Positions 17,752 to 26,533 of a stretch of 48,453 nt of DNA are shown in pieces. Origin of the DNA: Labilithrix sp. (lineage in GTDB: Bacteria; Myxococcota; Polyangia; Polyangiales; Polyangiaceae). Each line of letters begins with the position of its first letter. Position 1 is the stretch's first letter. A model generated the notes under the pieces. It did not search any database. It was given only the letters and a program-made list of their open reading frames with translations, and had not been told where the DNA came from. The translations under genes and the position numbers were made by a program. The stretch lies in the NCBI GenBank assembly GCA_028287035.1, contig JAQBQL010000017.1, forward strand, positions 1 to 48,453. The letters are read 5' to 3'.

Positions 17752-18450
17752 ATGGGCGCACAGTGGAAGCAGGCTCACCGCGAGGTCGCGGCGAACGCCA
17801 AGGGACGCATCTTCACGAAGCTCGCGAAGGAGATCATGGTCGCGGCGCGGGCCGGCGCCGATCCCAGCATGAACCCGCGCTTGCGGATGGCGGTCGACGC
17901 CGCGAAGAAGGCGTCGATGACGAAGGACACGCTCGAGCGCGCCATCAAGAAGGGCGCGGGGCTCCTCGACGAGCCCGTCAACTACGAGACCGTCACCTAC
18001 GAGGGCTTCGCTCCTCATCAGGTGCCCGTCATCGTCGAGTGCCTCACCGACAACCGGAACCGCACCTCGTCGAACGTGCGCGTGCTGTTCCGGAAGGGGC
18101 AGCTCGGTGCCCTCGGCTCCGTCTCGTGGGACTTCCACCGTGTCGGTCAGGTCGAGGCGTCGCCACCCGCCGGCGGTGCGGATCCCGACGAGGCCGCCAT
18201 CGAGTGCGGAGCCCAGGACCTCGAGGCCGGCGAGGACGGGGGAACCCGCTTCTTCACCGAGGCCGGCGACGTCGATACCGTCAGCAAGGCGCTCGAGGCG
18301 CGGAAGTGGACCGTCACCTCGGCGCAGCTGATCTGGAAGCCGAAGAACCCGGTCACCCTCGACGACGCGCAGCGGTCGGAGGTGGTGAGCTTCCTGTCGG
18401 CGATCGACGAGGACGACGACGTCCAGAACATCTATGTGGGCCTGGCCTGA
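17752..18450 (+). CDS. yebC: YebC/PmpR (TACO1) family protein
   Basis: Starting at ATG 17752 this is 232 residues, close to the 240-250 usual for YebC. The N-terminus [19 protein letters not shown], then [21 protein letters not shown] and [23 protein letters not shown] in pieces, follows the family's first domain. [23 protein letters not shown] and NRTSSNVR are its best conserved blocks. Members act as DNA-binding regulators in some bacteria and as translation factors that ease stalling at proline runs in others. The variant start MGAQWK resembles the short type found outside enterobacteria. It stands 22 bases before a cupredoxin lipoprotein. Confidence 0.93.
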   Translation: MGAQWKQAHREVAANAKGRIFTKLAKEIMVAARAGADPSMNPRLRMAVDAAKKASMTKDTLERAIKKGAGLLDEPVNYETVTYEGFAPHQVPVIVECLTDNRNRTSSNVRVLFRKGQLGALGSVSWDFHRVGQVEASPPAGGADPDEAAIECGAQDLEAGEDGGTRFFTEAGDVDTVSKALEARKWTVTSAQLIWKPKNPVTLDDAQRSEVVSFLSAIDEDDDVQNIYVGLA

Positions 18451-18472
18451 GGAGGTTCGTTAGTCTGGGAGG

Positions 18473-19027
18473 ATGGCTATTTTTCGCTTTTCTCCGCTCC
18501 GCCTCTCCATCGCCGTCGTGACCCTCGTGGGGGGCATCGGTCTCCTCGCCGCCTGTAGCGACGACGACACCGACAACGCCGTGAACCCGCAAGACGGCGG
18601 CGCGGACTCGTCCCAGGCCGACGCCGCCCACCCCGACGCCGCGGCAGCCGACAGCGCGGTCGCCGATGCGGGCAACGACGCCGCCGACGCTGCGGACGCG
18701 ACCGTCGCGGTGCGCTGCACGCAGGCCGAGTTCGACGCCACCGATCACACGATGACCAGCGGCGTCGACATCACGTTCCCGACCACCGCCGCGCCTGCCC
18801 AGTACGGCCAGCACTGCGCGAAGGTGAAGGTCGGCCAGCACGTCGGCTTCTACGGTGACTTCAGCATGCACCCGCTCGAGCCGAACGGCGGCGACACCCC
18901 GACCTTCATCACGGCGAAGTCGACGGGCACCACCCTCGACCTGACCGCCACCGCGGTCGGCACGTACGGCTTCCAGTGCAGCAGCCATCCGGGAACGATG
19001 TTCGGCGCGGTGCAGGTCGTCCCCTGA
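18473..19027 (+). CDS. Cupredoxin-like copper lipoprotein
   Basis: The 184-residue protein has a lipoprotein signal ending LLAAC (Cys28), then an Asp/Ala-rich spacer to about residue 78 that probably lifts the domain off the membrane. The C-terminal domain is plastocyanin/azurin-like. His133 (FSMHPLEP), Cys169, His172 and Met176 in FQCSSHPGTM are the four type-1 copper ligands in standard order. It likely carries electrons in the periplasm or at the outer membrane; no partner oxidase is nearby. Cys82 and Cys115 could form a disulfide. A GGGAGG touches the start codon directly, an unusually short spacing, while AGGAGG lies about 18 bases upstream. Confidence 0.85.
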   Translation: MAIFRFSPLRLSIAVVTLVGGIGLLAACSDDDTDNAVNPQDGGADSSQADAAHPDAAAADSAVADAGNDAADAADATVAVRCTQAEFDATDHTMTSGVDITFPTTAAPAQYGQHCAKVKVGQHVGFYGDFSMHPLEPNGGDTPTFITAKSTGTTLDLTATAVGTYGFQCSSHPGTMFGAVQVVP

Positions 19028-19036
19028 CCTCCGGCG

Positions 19037-21526
19037 TCACGTCTCGGCGGTGATCCCGGCGCGGTAACCGGCGAGCAGGGCGCCCAGGGTGTCGACGAGC
19101 ACGGGCTTCACGAGGTGGGCGTCGAAGCCCGCCTCGCGCGTGCGAGCCCGATCGGCATCCTGCCCGTAGCCGGTGACCGCGACGAGCTTGAGGACGTCGC
19201 CGCCCGGCGCGCTGCGAAGGCGGCCGGCGAGCTCGTAGCCGGTCATCACCGGGAGACCGATGTCGAGGAGCGCGACGTCCGGCGCGTAGCTCTCGTGGAG
19301 GCGCAGCGCCGCCGCGCCGTCGTACGCGACGCGGGTATCGTAGCCGAGCATCGCGAGAGCCTCGGCGAGTAGCTCCGCGGCGTCCTCGTTGTCGTCGACG
19401 ACGAGGACGCGGATCTTGCGTGCGCCGTCCTCCGGGGGCGTCGTCACCGGAGAGGCATCCTTCACGGGCACGACCGCATCCGAGGCGGGCAGCTCGATCG
19501 TGAAGGTGCTCCCGTGGCCGGGTCCGTCGCTCTCGACGCGAACCGATCCGCCGTGCTGGACGACGAGGTTCGAGACGATCGCGAGACCGAGCCCGAGGCC
19601 GCCCTGCGCGCGGTCCAGCGCCTGCTCCTCCTGCGCGAACGGCTCGAACACGCGCGGAAGCATGTCGGGCGCGATGCCGATGCCACTGTCCTTGACCGAG
19701 AGGAGCACGCGATCACCCGCACGGTGGGCGGCCACCCGGATCCGCCCGCCCGGCTCCGTGTACTTCGCGGCGTTGGTGAGCAGGTTCGAGATCACCTGCG
19801 CGAGCCGCGAGGGGTCGCCGTCGACGACGAGCCCGGCGCCCGGCACGTCGACCTCGAGATGGTGTCGCCGCTCCTCGACCAGCGGGCTCGCCGCCTCGAT
19901 GGCGACGGTCACGAGGTCCATCATCTCGACGGGCTGCCGCTTGAGCGAGACCTTCCCGCGCGTGATGCGTGACACGTCGAGCAGATCGTCGACGAGGCGG
20001 CGGATCTGCTCGACCTGGTGCTCGATGACCGTGCGCTCCTTGGCATTGGCGGCGTCGCCGCGGAGGCGCATCAGCTCGAGGGCGGTCGCGATCGGCGCGA
20101 GCGGGTTGCGGAGCTCGTGGCCGAGCATCGCGAAGAACTCGTCCTTCGCGCGGTTCGCGGCCTCGGCGTCGCGTCGGGCTCGCGCGAGCTCCGTCACGTC
20201 GAACACCACCACGATGATGGTCTCGGTCGCGCCGTCCTCGCCGGGAACGGGCTCGTACACGAAGTCGAAGAACCCCTCGCGCGTCGTGCCGTCACCCCCG
20301 TCGAGGACGATTCGCACGGCGTGTCCGACGAACGGCTCGCCGGTCCGATAAACCCGCTCGACGAGCTCGAAGATGCCCTGGCCGGTGATGTCCGGCAGGG
20401 CCTCGCGCAGGGTCAGGTTCAGCAGCGGGCGGTTGCCGGTGAGCGCGTGGTATTGCGGGTTCGCCACCTCGAAGACGTGCTCGGGCCCGCGGAGCACCGC
20501 GATGCCGACCGGCGCGTGCTCGAACAGCATGGCGACGCGGCGGGCGTTCGCCTCCTTGACCGCCTCCGCCTCGCGCCGGGCGTTCGCCTCGCGGACCCGC
20601 CACTCGGCCTCGAGCGCGTCGCGCCGGACCGCCGCGAGGCTGCTGCCCACCTCCCGCGCGACCTCGTCGAAGAAGGCCCGGTAGCTCGCGTCGAACCGCA
20701 GCCGCGGGCTGATCCCGAACAGCACCACGCCGGTGGCGGCGTCCCCGGAGGCGCGCCGCAACACGCCGACGTACGCCCGCCGGATGGGCTCGGGCCACGG
20801 CCCCGCGGCGAGGTCGATGGCCACCTCGCGGGCCGCGCCGCTCGCGAAGGCCTCGTGCAGGTCGGACGCCACCGAGGCGAGCTCGGCACCGCCTGCCGAT
20901 CCGGCGCGGAGACCTCCCGAGCCGAAGGCGTCCAGCCGTTCCTCGGCCTCGTTCCAGAGGTAGATCGCGAAGGCGGGAACGTCGGCGGGATTCGCGGAGA
21001 GCGCCGCGGCCGCCCGCGGGAGAACGTCGTCGCCTTGCGCGCCGCTCAGGAGCCGCAGGGTCTCGGTGCGTCGGTCGCGGAGCACCGCGCCCGTGTGCTC
21101 CGTCACCGGCTGGAAGATGCCTGCGATACGGCCCTCGTCGTCCCGCACGGGACTGAAGGAGAACGAGAAGTACGCCTCCTCGAGGAAGCCGTGACGTGCG
21201 ACCCAGATCGGCGCTCCAGGCGTGATCTCGACCACCCCACCACCTAGCACCTTCCGCATCTCCGGGTGGAGAACCGAATAGGTCTCCGGCCACGCGTCGC
21301 GATAGCTGCGCCCGAAGAACTCCGGGTGCCGCGGGCCCATGATGACGGCATAGCCGTCGTTGTAGATCTGGGTCAGCTCCGGCCCCCAGAACACGATGGC
21401 CGGGGTCGGCATCTCCAGGATCACGCGCACCAGGCCGACGAGGCTCTTCGGCCACGACGCGATATCGCCCAGCGGCGTCTCGCGCCAGTCGACGGCGCGG
21501 ACGAAGTCCCAGTCGATGCGAGCCAT
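19037..21526 (-). CDS. Hybrid sensor histidine kinase (PAS-GAF-PAS-HisKA-HATPase-REC)
   Basis: This 829-residue cytoplasmic kinase begins with the same PAS-like module as the first kinase (VDWRETPLGD, then VFWGPELTQIYND and PVRDDEGRIAGI). A GAF-like region follows (about 160-310), a short coiled coil rich in Ala/Glu/Arg (about 305-330), and PAS (about 330-445). HisKA carries phospho-His470 in LGHELRNPLAP. HATPase (about 570-690) has NLLTNAAKY and GGLGLGLA, and the receiver carries Asp755 in LLDIGLP. It starts 20 bases after the PEGA gene stop and so may be the third gene of the barrel-PEGA-kinase operon. No output protein is adjacent. Confidence 0.92.
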   Translation of the reverse strand: MARIDWDFVRAVDWRETPLGDIASWPKSLVGLVRVILEMPTPAIVFWGPELTQIYNDGYAVIMGPRHPEFFGRSYRDAWPETYSVLHPEMRKVLGGGVVEITPGAPIWVARHGFLEEAYFSFSFSPVRDDEGRIAGIFQPVTEHTGAVLRDRRTETLRLLSGAQGDDVLPRAAAALSANPADVPAFAIYLWNEAEERLDAFGSGGLRAGSAGGAELASVASDLHEAFASGAAREVAIDLAAGPWPEPIRRAYVGVLRRASGDAATGVVLFGISPRLRFDASYRAFFDEVAREVGSSLAAVRRDALEAEWRVREANARREAEAVKEANARRVAMLFEHAPVGIAVLRGPEHVFEVANPQYHALTGNRPLLNLTLREALPDITGQGIFELVERVYRTGEPFVGHAVRIVLDGGDGTTREGFFDFVYEPVPGEDGATETIIVVVFDVTELARARRDAEAANRAKDEFFAMLGHELRNPLAPIATALELMRLRGDAANAKERTVIEHQVEQIRRLVDDLLDVSRITRGKVSLKRQPVEMMDLVTVAIEAASPLVEERRHHLEVDVPGAGLVVDGDPSRLAQVISNLLTNAAKYTEPGGRIRVAAHRAGDRVLLSVKDSGIGIAPDMLPRVFEPFAQEEQALDRAQGGLGLGLAIVSNLVVQHGGSVRVESDGPGHGSTFTIELPASDAVVPVKDASPVTTPPEDGARKIRVLVVDDNEDAAELLAEALAMLGYDTRVAYDGAAALRLHESYAPDVALLDIGLPVMTGYELAGRLRSAPGGDVLKLVAVTGYGQDADRARTREAGFDAHLVKPVLVDTLGALLAGYRAGITAET

Positions 21527-21546
21527 GCTTCGCCGCGCAGTCTACC

Positions 21547-22620
21547 TCAGAACGTGCCGATCACGCGCAGCCCGGCGCCATCGGTGGATATCGCCGGTGC
21601 GACATGCGGAGCGTCGCGCACGTCGGACTTCGAGGCGAACAGATACCAGCCGAGCGCGAAGGCGGTGGCACCTGCGCCGACCGCCAGCGAAGCGACGAAC
21701 GGCCCCTGCACGTCGGCAGAGGTCTGCGCCGCCGAGCGAGCGGTGCGGCACGTCGCAGCGATCGTGGCGTCGAACGCTCCTCCGCACGCGGTCAGGGACT
21801 TGCCATTCCGGGCGAGCGCATCGGTCGCCGTCTCGAGGTTGCGGTCGGCGTTCGTGCCCATCCCGGCGAGGACGATCGCGGTGGTGAGCGCGGCGACGCC
21901 CACCGCCCCGGCGAGATGCACCGGCAGCATCGACTCTGGCGGCGAGAGCAGCCCTGGCGCAGCAGGTCGCGGTGCAGGCTTCTCGGGTACCGCGTCCGGA
22001 GCCTCTGCGACGGCGGGCGGCGACGACGTGGCGGCGGCGCGCGCGGTCCCGAGCCTCACCTTCGCGAGGGAGCGGACCTTCACGTCGACCGCCTCGGTCC
22101 TCGTACCTGCCGCGGTGGTCGCGGTGACCTCGTGCCGCCCCGGGAGCACGTCGATCGGCGCCGCGAGCGGGGCGCGTCCCGCGGGCTCCCCGTCGACGGC
22201 GATCTCGGCCCCGTCGGGCGCGGCGATCTCGAGGGCGCCGAGCGTGCTCCTCGCGTCGGCGATCCCCTTCGCGGCGCGCGCGCTCTGCTCGGCGGTGGGG
22301 CCACGCGCCTCCTTCGTGAACTGCTCGAGATAGCGGAGCGCCTCGAGGGGCCGCCGCAGCTTGATCGTCGTGAGCCCCAGGACGAGCAACACCGCCGGAT
22401 CCTTGGTCAGCGCGTACGCCTGGAGGAAGGCCGCCTGCGCCTTGTCGTATCGCTTCTTCGAATACAGGCGAAGCCCCTCGGCGATGCGCGCGCGCGCCGC
22501 CTCCGTCACGGCAGGGTCTCGCGCCAGCGAAGTGGGCGCGGTCGGCGCGGCCTGCGCGGCGACCGGCACGAGGAGCGAGAGCGCCGTCACGAGCGCCAGG
22601 ATGCGAGTCCGTCCGCTCAT
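21547..22620 (-). CDS. PEGA-domain protein with TPR-like N-terminus
   Basis: The 357-residue protein has a cleavable signal peptide (LALVTALSLLVPVAAQA), then a TPR-like helical part (about 40-115, ARIAEGLRLYSKKRYDKAQAAFLQAY in pieces). A PEGA domain lies at about 125-175 (APDGAEIAVDGEPAGRAPL, then VLPGRHEVT). After a Pro/Ala linker there are two hydrophobic segments (about 232-252 and 305-325). It is probably a periplasmic or inner-membrane envelope protein. Its ATG shares one base with the stop of the barrel gene (TGATG), so the two are translationally coupled, pointing to a joint role at the outer membrane. Confidence 0.78.
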   Translation of the reverse strand: MSGRTRILALVTALSLLVPVAAQAAPTAPTSLARDPAVTEAARARIAEGLRLYSKKRYDKAQAAFLQAYALTKDPAVLLVLGLTTIKLRRPLEALRYLEQFTKEARGPTAEQSARAAKGIADARSTLGALEIAAPDGAEIAVDGEPAGRAPLAAPIDVLPGRHEVTATTAAGTRTEAVDVKVRSLAKVRLGTARAAATSSPPAVAEAPDAVPEKPAPRPAAPGLLSPPESMLPVHLAGAVGVAALTTAIVLAGMGTNADRNLETATDALARNGKSLTACGGAFDATIAATCRTARSAAQTSADVQGPFVASLAVGAGATAFALGWYLFASKSDVRDAPHVAPAISTDGAGLRVIGTF

Positions 22621-24338
22621 CAGAACGAGAACCTCGTCGTCAGGTAAGCAGTGCTGTTGCGGCGGTAGTATTCACCGAACGAGCCGCTCGCGCCGCCCAT
22701 GGCCATGACGCCGGCCCGGACCGTGAATCCCGGCGACTGATAGCCGATCTCCGGGCGAATCGAGTACCAGAACGGCTCGATACCGATGTTCGATCGCAGC
22801 TCGAAGATGCCGCTCGAATCGAAGAAGCCATACCGCACGAGCGCGGCCATGCTCAGGTTGTTGTCACCATACCAGAGCACGGTGCTCTGCGTCGCGGGCA
22901 CCAGCGCCGGTACGTAGCGGACCTCGGGCCCGAGCACCTGCATCGCCCACAGCTCCACGCCGACCACGCGGTCGAGGCTCCCGGTCTGGTACTCGGCCCC
23001 GATCACCTCCTGGACCACCGGATGGATCACCGAGTCGAGCGACCCGGCCGAGAAGAACGTCTTCGCGGAGTCGTACGCGACGTCGGTGCGCAGGACGAAC
23101 GGCCCCACCGTCGTCTGGGCGTCCATGCCCACGTGGTTGCGACGTCGATAGCTGACGATGACCGGCCCCCCCACCGCCTTGGTGGAGGCGCGAGTCTGGT
23201 TGAGGAGCGCCTCGAAGACGCCGCCATTCAGCTGATCGCTGGAGGTGGTCTCGAGCTTCTGCTGGAACGACGGATCGACGTAGACCGCGGGCTGCCGGTC
23301 GAACCCGGAGAGCACGTACCAGGAGAGATCGACGCTCGCGACGTGCGTCTTGAGCGAGCCGCCGATCGAGGCGTTCGCGGGATTCGAGCCGGAGACGGCG
23401 CCGCCCGACAGCGTGTCCTGGAGGCTTCCGATCTCGCTCCGGTTCAGCCCCTGGGAGAGCGTGCCGAAGAGGCGACGGTACGAGCGTGGGGCGTCCGGCT
23501 GGATGATCGCCCAGGTCGTGCCGTAGAGGTCGAAGCGGTCACTCGGCACGAAGGGCTCGAGCACGACGCTGAGCACGCCGAGCGACGAGAGGTCGACGTC
23601 GGCCCGCACCGCGGGCGTCGGCAATTCGAGCATCTCGGTGTCGAAGAGGAACGGGTTGCGGACGTCACGACCGTTCAGGACGTCGTTCGGCGCGTACGCA
23701 TCGGAGTTGCCCCACGCGATGCGCTGCTGGCCGATGCGGAGGTCGAGCCGACCGAGCGAAAAGCCGACGTAGAGCTCGCGCAGGATCGGGTCGAGCTTGC
23801 CGAGGTCGACCGCGGTGGTCGGCGCGCCGCTGCTCGCCTCGTTGGTCGTGTTCCACGCCGACAGGGACAGCGAGCCGGACGCGACCGCGGTGAACCACGC
23901 GGCGTGCGCGTACCTGAGATCCAGGTAGAGGTGCTGCTCGGCGAACGCGCGATCGTAGGGGACGCGCTCCTGGGGGGCGGCGCCCTTCGGGTCGTCGGGG
24001 ATCGGGTACAGGCCGGCTCCCGCGGTGAGCCGGGTGAAGCCGCGGAACTCGAGCTTGTCGGGGCGCGCGGGCTCGGCGGGCTTCGTCGCTCCGGGCGCGG
24101 CGGTGCCGAGCGACTGCGCGAGGTCGGGCTCGGCCGAGAGATCGATCGTCTGATCGCCGCTCTCCTCCTCTTCGCCAGCCGGCGCGCCCGCGTCTGCTGC
24201 GCGGGGCGGTTGCTGCGCCGCGGCCGCCGCTGGCCGGGCGAGCAGCCCCACCAGCACGACGATCGTGTAGACTGCGCGGAGCAGCGAAGGCGACGTGCGA
24301 TGTCCCAGCCCGAACGAGCCTATATCGCCCTTCGCCAC
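22620..24338 (-). CDS. Outer-membrane beta-barrel protein (DUF1302-like)
   Basis: A long frame rich in alternating strands ends with STAYLTTRFSF, the aromatic C-terminal signature of outer-membrane barrels. The block RIGQQRIAWGNSDAYAPNDV followed by NGRDVRNPFLFDTEMLELP matches DUF1302-type barrels that accompany RND or ABC lipid-transport loci. There is no ATG. GTG at 24338 gives 572 residues and a signal peptide (YTIVVLVGLLARPAAAAAQQ), but overlaps the divergent ATPase gene by 38 bases. CTG at 24284 or GTG at 24257 are alternatives, so the start is uncertain. It is coupled to the downstream PEGA gene and next to two ABC ATPases. Confidence 0.8.
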   Translation of the reverse strand: MAKGDIGSFGLGHRTSPSLLRAVYTIVVLVGLLARPAAAAAQQPPRAADAGAPAGEEEESGDQTIDLSAEPDLAQSLGTAAPGATKPAEPARPDKLEFRGFTRLTAGAGLYPIPDDPKGAAPQERVPYDRAFAEQHLYLDLRYAHAAWFTAVASGSLSLSAWNTTNEASSGAPTTAVDLGKLDPILRELYVGFSLGRLDLRIGQQRIAWGNSDAYAPNDVLNGRDVRNPFLFDTEMLELPTPAVRADVDLSSLGVLSVVLEPFVPSDRFDLYGTTWAIIQPDAPRSYRRLFGTLSQGLNRSEIGSLQDTLSGGAVSGSNPANASIGGSLKTHVASVDLSWYVLSGFDRQPAVYVDPSFQQKLETTSSDQLNGGVFEALLNQTRASTKAVGGPVIVSYRRRNHVGMDAQTTVGPFVLRTDVAYDSAKTFFSAGSLDSVIHPVVQEVIGAEYQTGSLDRVVGVELWAMQVLGPEVRYVPALVPATQSTVLWYGDNNLSMAALVRYGFFDSSGIFELRSNIGIEPFWYSIRPEIGYQSPGFTVRAGVMAMGGASGSFGEYYRRNSTAYLTTRFSF

Positions 24339-25007
24339 GTGAAGAAGACCTTTCGGTCGGGGTCGGGCGGCATCGCCACCGTGCTGCACGACGTCACCAC
24401 CACGTTCGAGCGCGGTAGCTTCACCGCCGTCACCGGGCCTTCGGGCTGCGGGAAGAGCACGTTGCTGGCCCTGCTCGGCGCGCTCGACGTGCCCGATGCG
24501 GGCAGCATCGAGGTGGGCGGGCTCGACCTCGCCCGCGCCAGCCAGAAGGCGCTCTCCGCCTTCCGCCGCACGCAGGTCGGGTTCGTCTTCCAGTCCTACA
24601 ACCTCCTGCGGTCGCTGAGCGCCGTCGAGAACGTGGAGGCGACGCTCCAGGGCACCGAGCTCAGCGCGCGGGAGCGACGGAACCGCGCGCTCGAGACCCT
24701 CGCCGCGGTCGGGCTCCCCGACGTCGCCGCCAAGCTCCCGCACCAGCTGTCGGGCGGTCAGCAACAGCGCGTCGCGATCGCGCGGGCCATCGCGCGTCGC
24801 CCCGCCCTGCTCCTCGCCGACGAGCCCACCGGAAGCCTCGACCGCGAGAGCGGCGCGCGCGTGTTCGCGTGCCTCACCGAGCTGCAGCGCTCCCTGGCGG
24901 TCACCACCATCATGGTCACGCACGACGCGGCGCTCGCGGCCGCCGCCGACCGCATCGTGCGCATGCAGGACGGCGCGATCGCAGCCGAGACGGCGCGCTC
25001 GTCGTGA
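24301..25007 (+). CDS. ABC transporter ATPase, LolD/MacB type (first of two)
   Basis: This 235-residue ATPase has Walker A GPSGCGKST, Q-loop VFQSYNLL, signature LSGGQQQR, Walker B LLLADEPTGSLD and the switch His in MVTHD, all intact. The phrase EPTGSLD and the ALDVPDAGSIEVGG context place it in the LolD/MacB/FtsE group, which pairs with FtsX-type permeases that move lipids or lipoproteins, or do mechanical work, rather than import nutrients. A GAAGG site precedes ATG 24301. It overlaps the second ATPase gene by four bases (GTGA). The only matching permease in view is the 8-TM FtsX protein at 28013-30502. Confidence 0.92.
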
Positions 25008-25702
25008 CCACCGACGCGATCATCGTCGCCGAGGGCGTCGAGAAGGCGCTCGCCTCCGGGGACGTCACGACCCCCGTGCTCCGCGGCGTCACCCTCACCA
25101 TCGCACGCGGCAGCTTCACTGCCATCGTGGGCCCCTCGGGCTGTGGCAAGACCACGTTCCTCAGCATGCTCGGCGCGCTCGACCGCCCCGACCGCGGAAC
25201 GCTCCTGGTCGACGGCACCGACCTCGTCACGGCCCGGGGCGCGGCGCTCGACGGATACCGTAGGACCATCGGCCTCGTCCTCCAGTTCTGGAACCTCATG
25301 CCGACGCTCACCGCGCTCGAGAACGTGGAGACGGGCCTCGAGCTCTCGCCGCTGTCGCCCGCGGCACGGCGCGAACGTGCCGCCGAGTACCTCGACCGGG
25401 TCGGGCTCGCCGCCGCCCGTGACAAGTTCCCGGCGCAGCTCTCGGGCGGCATGCAGCAGCGCGTCGCCGTGGCGCGGGCGCTCGCGCGTCAGCCGCGACT
25501 CCTGCTCGCCGACGAGCCGACGGGAAGCCTCGACCGCGAGAGCGGGCTGCTGGTGTTCGAGCTCATCGAACGCCTCGTCCGGGAGCAAGCCATCACCTGC
25601 GTGATGGTCACCCACGACCCGGAGCTCGCCGCGCGCACCGGCAACGTCATCACGCTGGTGGACGGCCGCGTGGCTACGGCTTCTCCAGGCTCGCGAGCGT
25701 GA
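25004..25702 (+). CDS. ABC transporter ATPase, LolD/MacB type (second of two)
   Basis: The start is GTG at 25004, overlapping the first ATPase stop as GTGA; this gives 232 residues. The motifs are intact: Walker A GPSGCGKTT, Q-loop VLQFWNLMP, signature LSGGMQQR, Walker B LLLADEPTGSLD and switch MVTHD. It is a clear paralogue of the first ATPase but differs across the Q-loop, the face that touches the permease. Two non-identical coupled ATPases suggest a heterodimer serving a permease with two unlike halves. Its 3' end overlaps the convergent LolA-like gene by 29 bases. Confidence 0.92.
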   Translation: MTTDAIIVAEGVEKALASGDVTTPVLRGVTLTIARGSFTAIVGPSGCGKTTFLSMLGALDRPDRGTLLVDGTDLVTARGAALDGYRRTIGLVLQFWNLMPTLTALENVETGLELSPLSPAARRERAAEYLDRVGLAAARDKFPAQLSGGMQQRVAVARALARQPRLLLADEPTGSLDRESGLLVFELIERLVREQAITCVMVTHDPELAARTGNVITLVDGRVATASPGSRA

Positions 25703-26477
25703 GCTGGTCGAGCGGCACCTCGCGCGGCTGGATCTTCTCGATGGCGATCTCGGTGGTGCGACCGGAGGACTGGTCGGTCATCACCGAGCGCGTGATCGAC
25801 CACTTGCCGTCGCGCTTCTGGAGCTCCTTGGCGACGAGCACGCGGGCCGCTGCGCCGCTCTGATCGAACATGACCCACTTGAGGGGGATCAGGTTGTCCT
25901 TGCGGACCCAGATCTCGACGCGCTTGTACGGCGCCTCCTTGACCGTGGAGTCGACCCGCAGGTGATAACAAGGAAACTTGCCGATGTTCTCGTCGGCATC
26001 GAGCACCGGCGTGCCATTCCGGATGTCCTTCCGGTCCATGTCGGCATACGTGAAGTCGGTGCCCATGAACTTCTCGTTGCGATTGCCGGCGGCGACGCGG
26101 CGTGACCGCTTGAGGTCCGGCATCCACACCGTGCGCTCGTCGTCACCGTCGTTCTTCTGGACGAGGAGGAACTTCATGCCGGCCACGTCAGCCGGGGCGC
26201 TGAAGCGGAGCATGCTCTTCGCGAGCGGCGGCGCATAACGTCGGGATTTGGCCTCGAAGGCGAGCTCCCGCTTCTGGCCATTCTTCTCGGTGACGGTCAC
26301 GCGCGCCGTCGCCTCGATCCCGTCCCGCCCCCACGAGTCGGCGTCGATCGCCTTCTCGACGATCTCGCGCGCGGACAGCCGCCCCGCCTCGGCCGACGCG
26401 TCGGTCGACACGAAGCTGGGCGCCGAGAAGGCAGCCATGACGGTGAGGGCGGAGAGCAGAGCGGATCGCGTTCGCAT
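25674..26477 (-). CDS. Periplasmic LolA-like (outer membrane lipoprotein-sorting) protein
   Basis: Starting at ATG 26477 behind a GAGGAAA site, this is 267 residues with a signal peptide (LLSALTVMAAFSAPSFVSTDASA). The mature part follows the LolA-like sorting family: SMLRFSAPADVAGMKFLL, then RTVWMPDLKRSRRVA, NEKFMGTDFTYADM and YKRVEIWVRKDNLIPL. Such proteins have a half-barrel that shuttles hydrophobic cargo across the periplasm and are usually found beside a DUF1302-type barrel and an inner-membrane transporter, as here. The cargo is unknown. It is on the same strand as the Cys-rich lipoprotein and permease, and convergent with the ATPases. Confidence 0.85.
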   Translation of the reverse strand: MRTRSALLSALTVMAAFSAPSFVSTDASAEAGRLSAREIVEKAIDADSWGRDGIEATARVTVTEKNGQKRELAFEAKSRRYAPPLAKSMLRFSAPADVAGMKFLLVQKNDGDDERTVWMPDLKRSRRVAAGNRNEKFMGTDFTYADMDRKDIRNGTPVLDADENIGKFPCYHLRVDSTVKEAPYKRVEIWVRKDNLIPLKWVMFDQSGAAARVLVAKELQKRDGKWSITRSVMTDQSSGRTTEIAIEKIQPREVPLDQLTLASLEKP

Positions 26478-26533
26478 GGAGTTTCCTCGCGGTTCGGGTG
26501 AGGCGAAAGTCGGTAATCGGGAGAGGACGAGGC

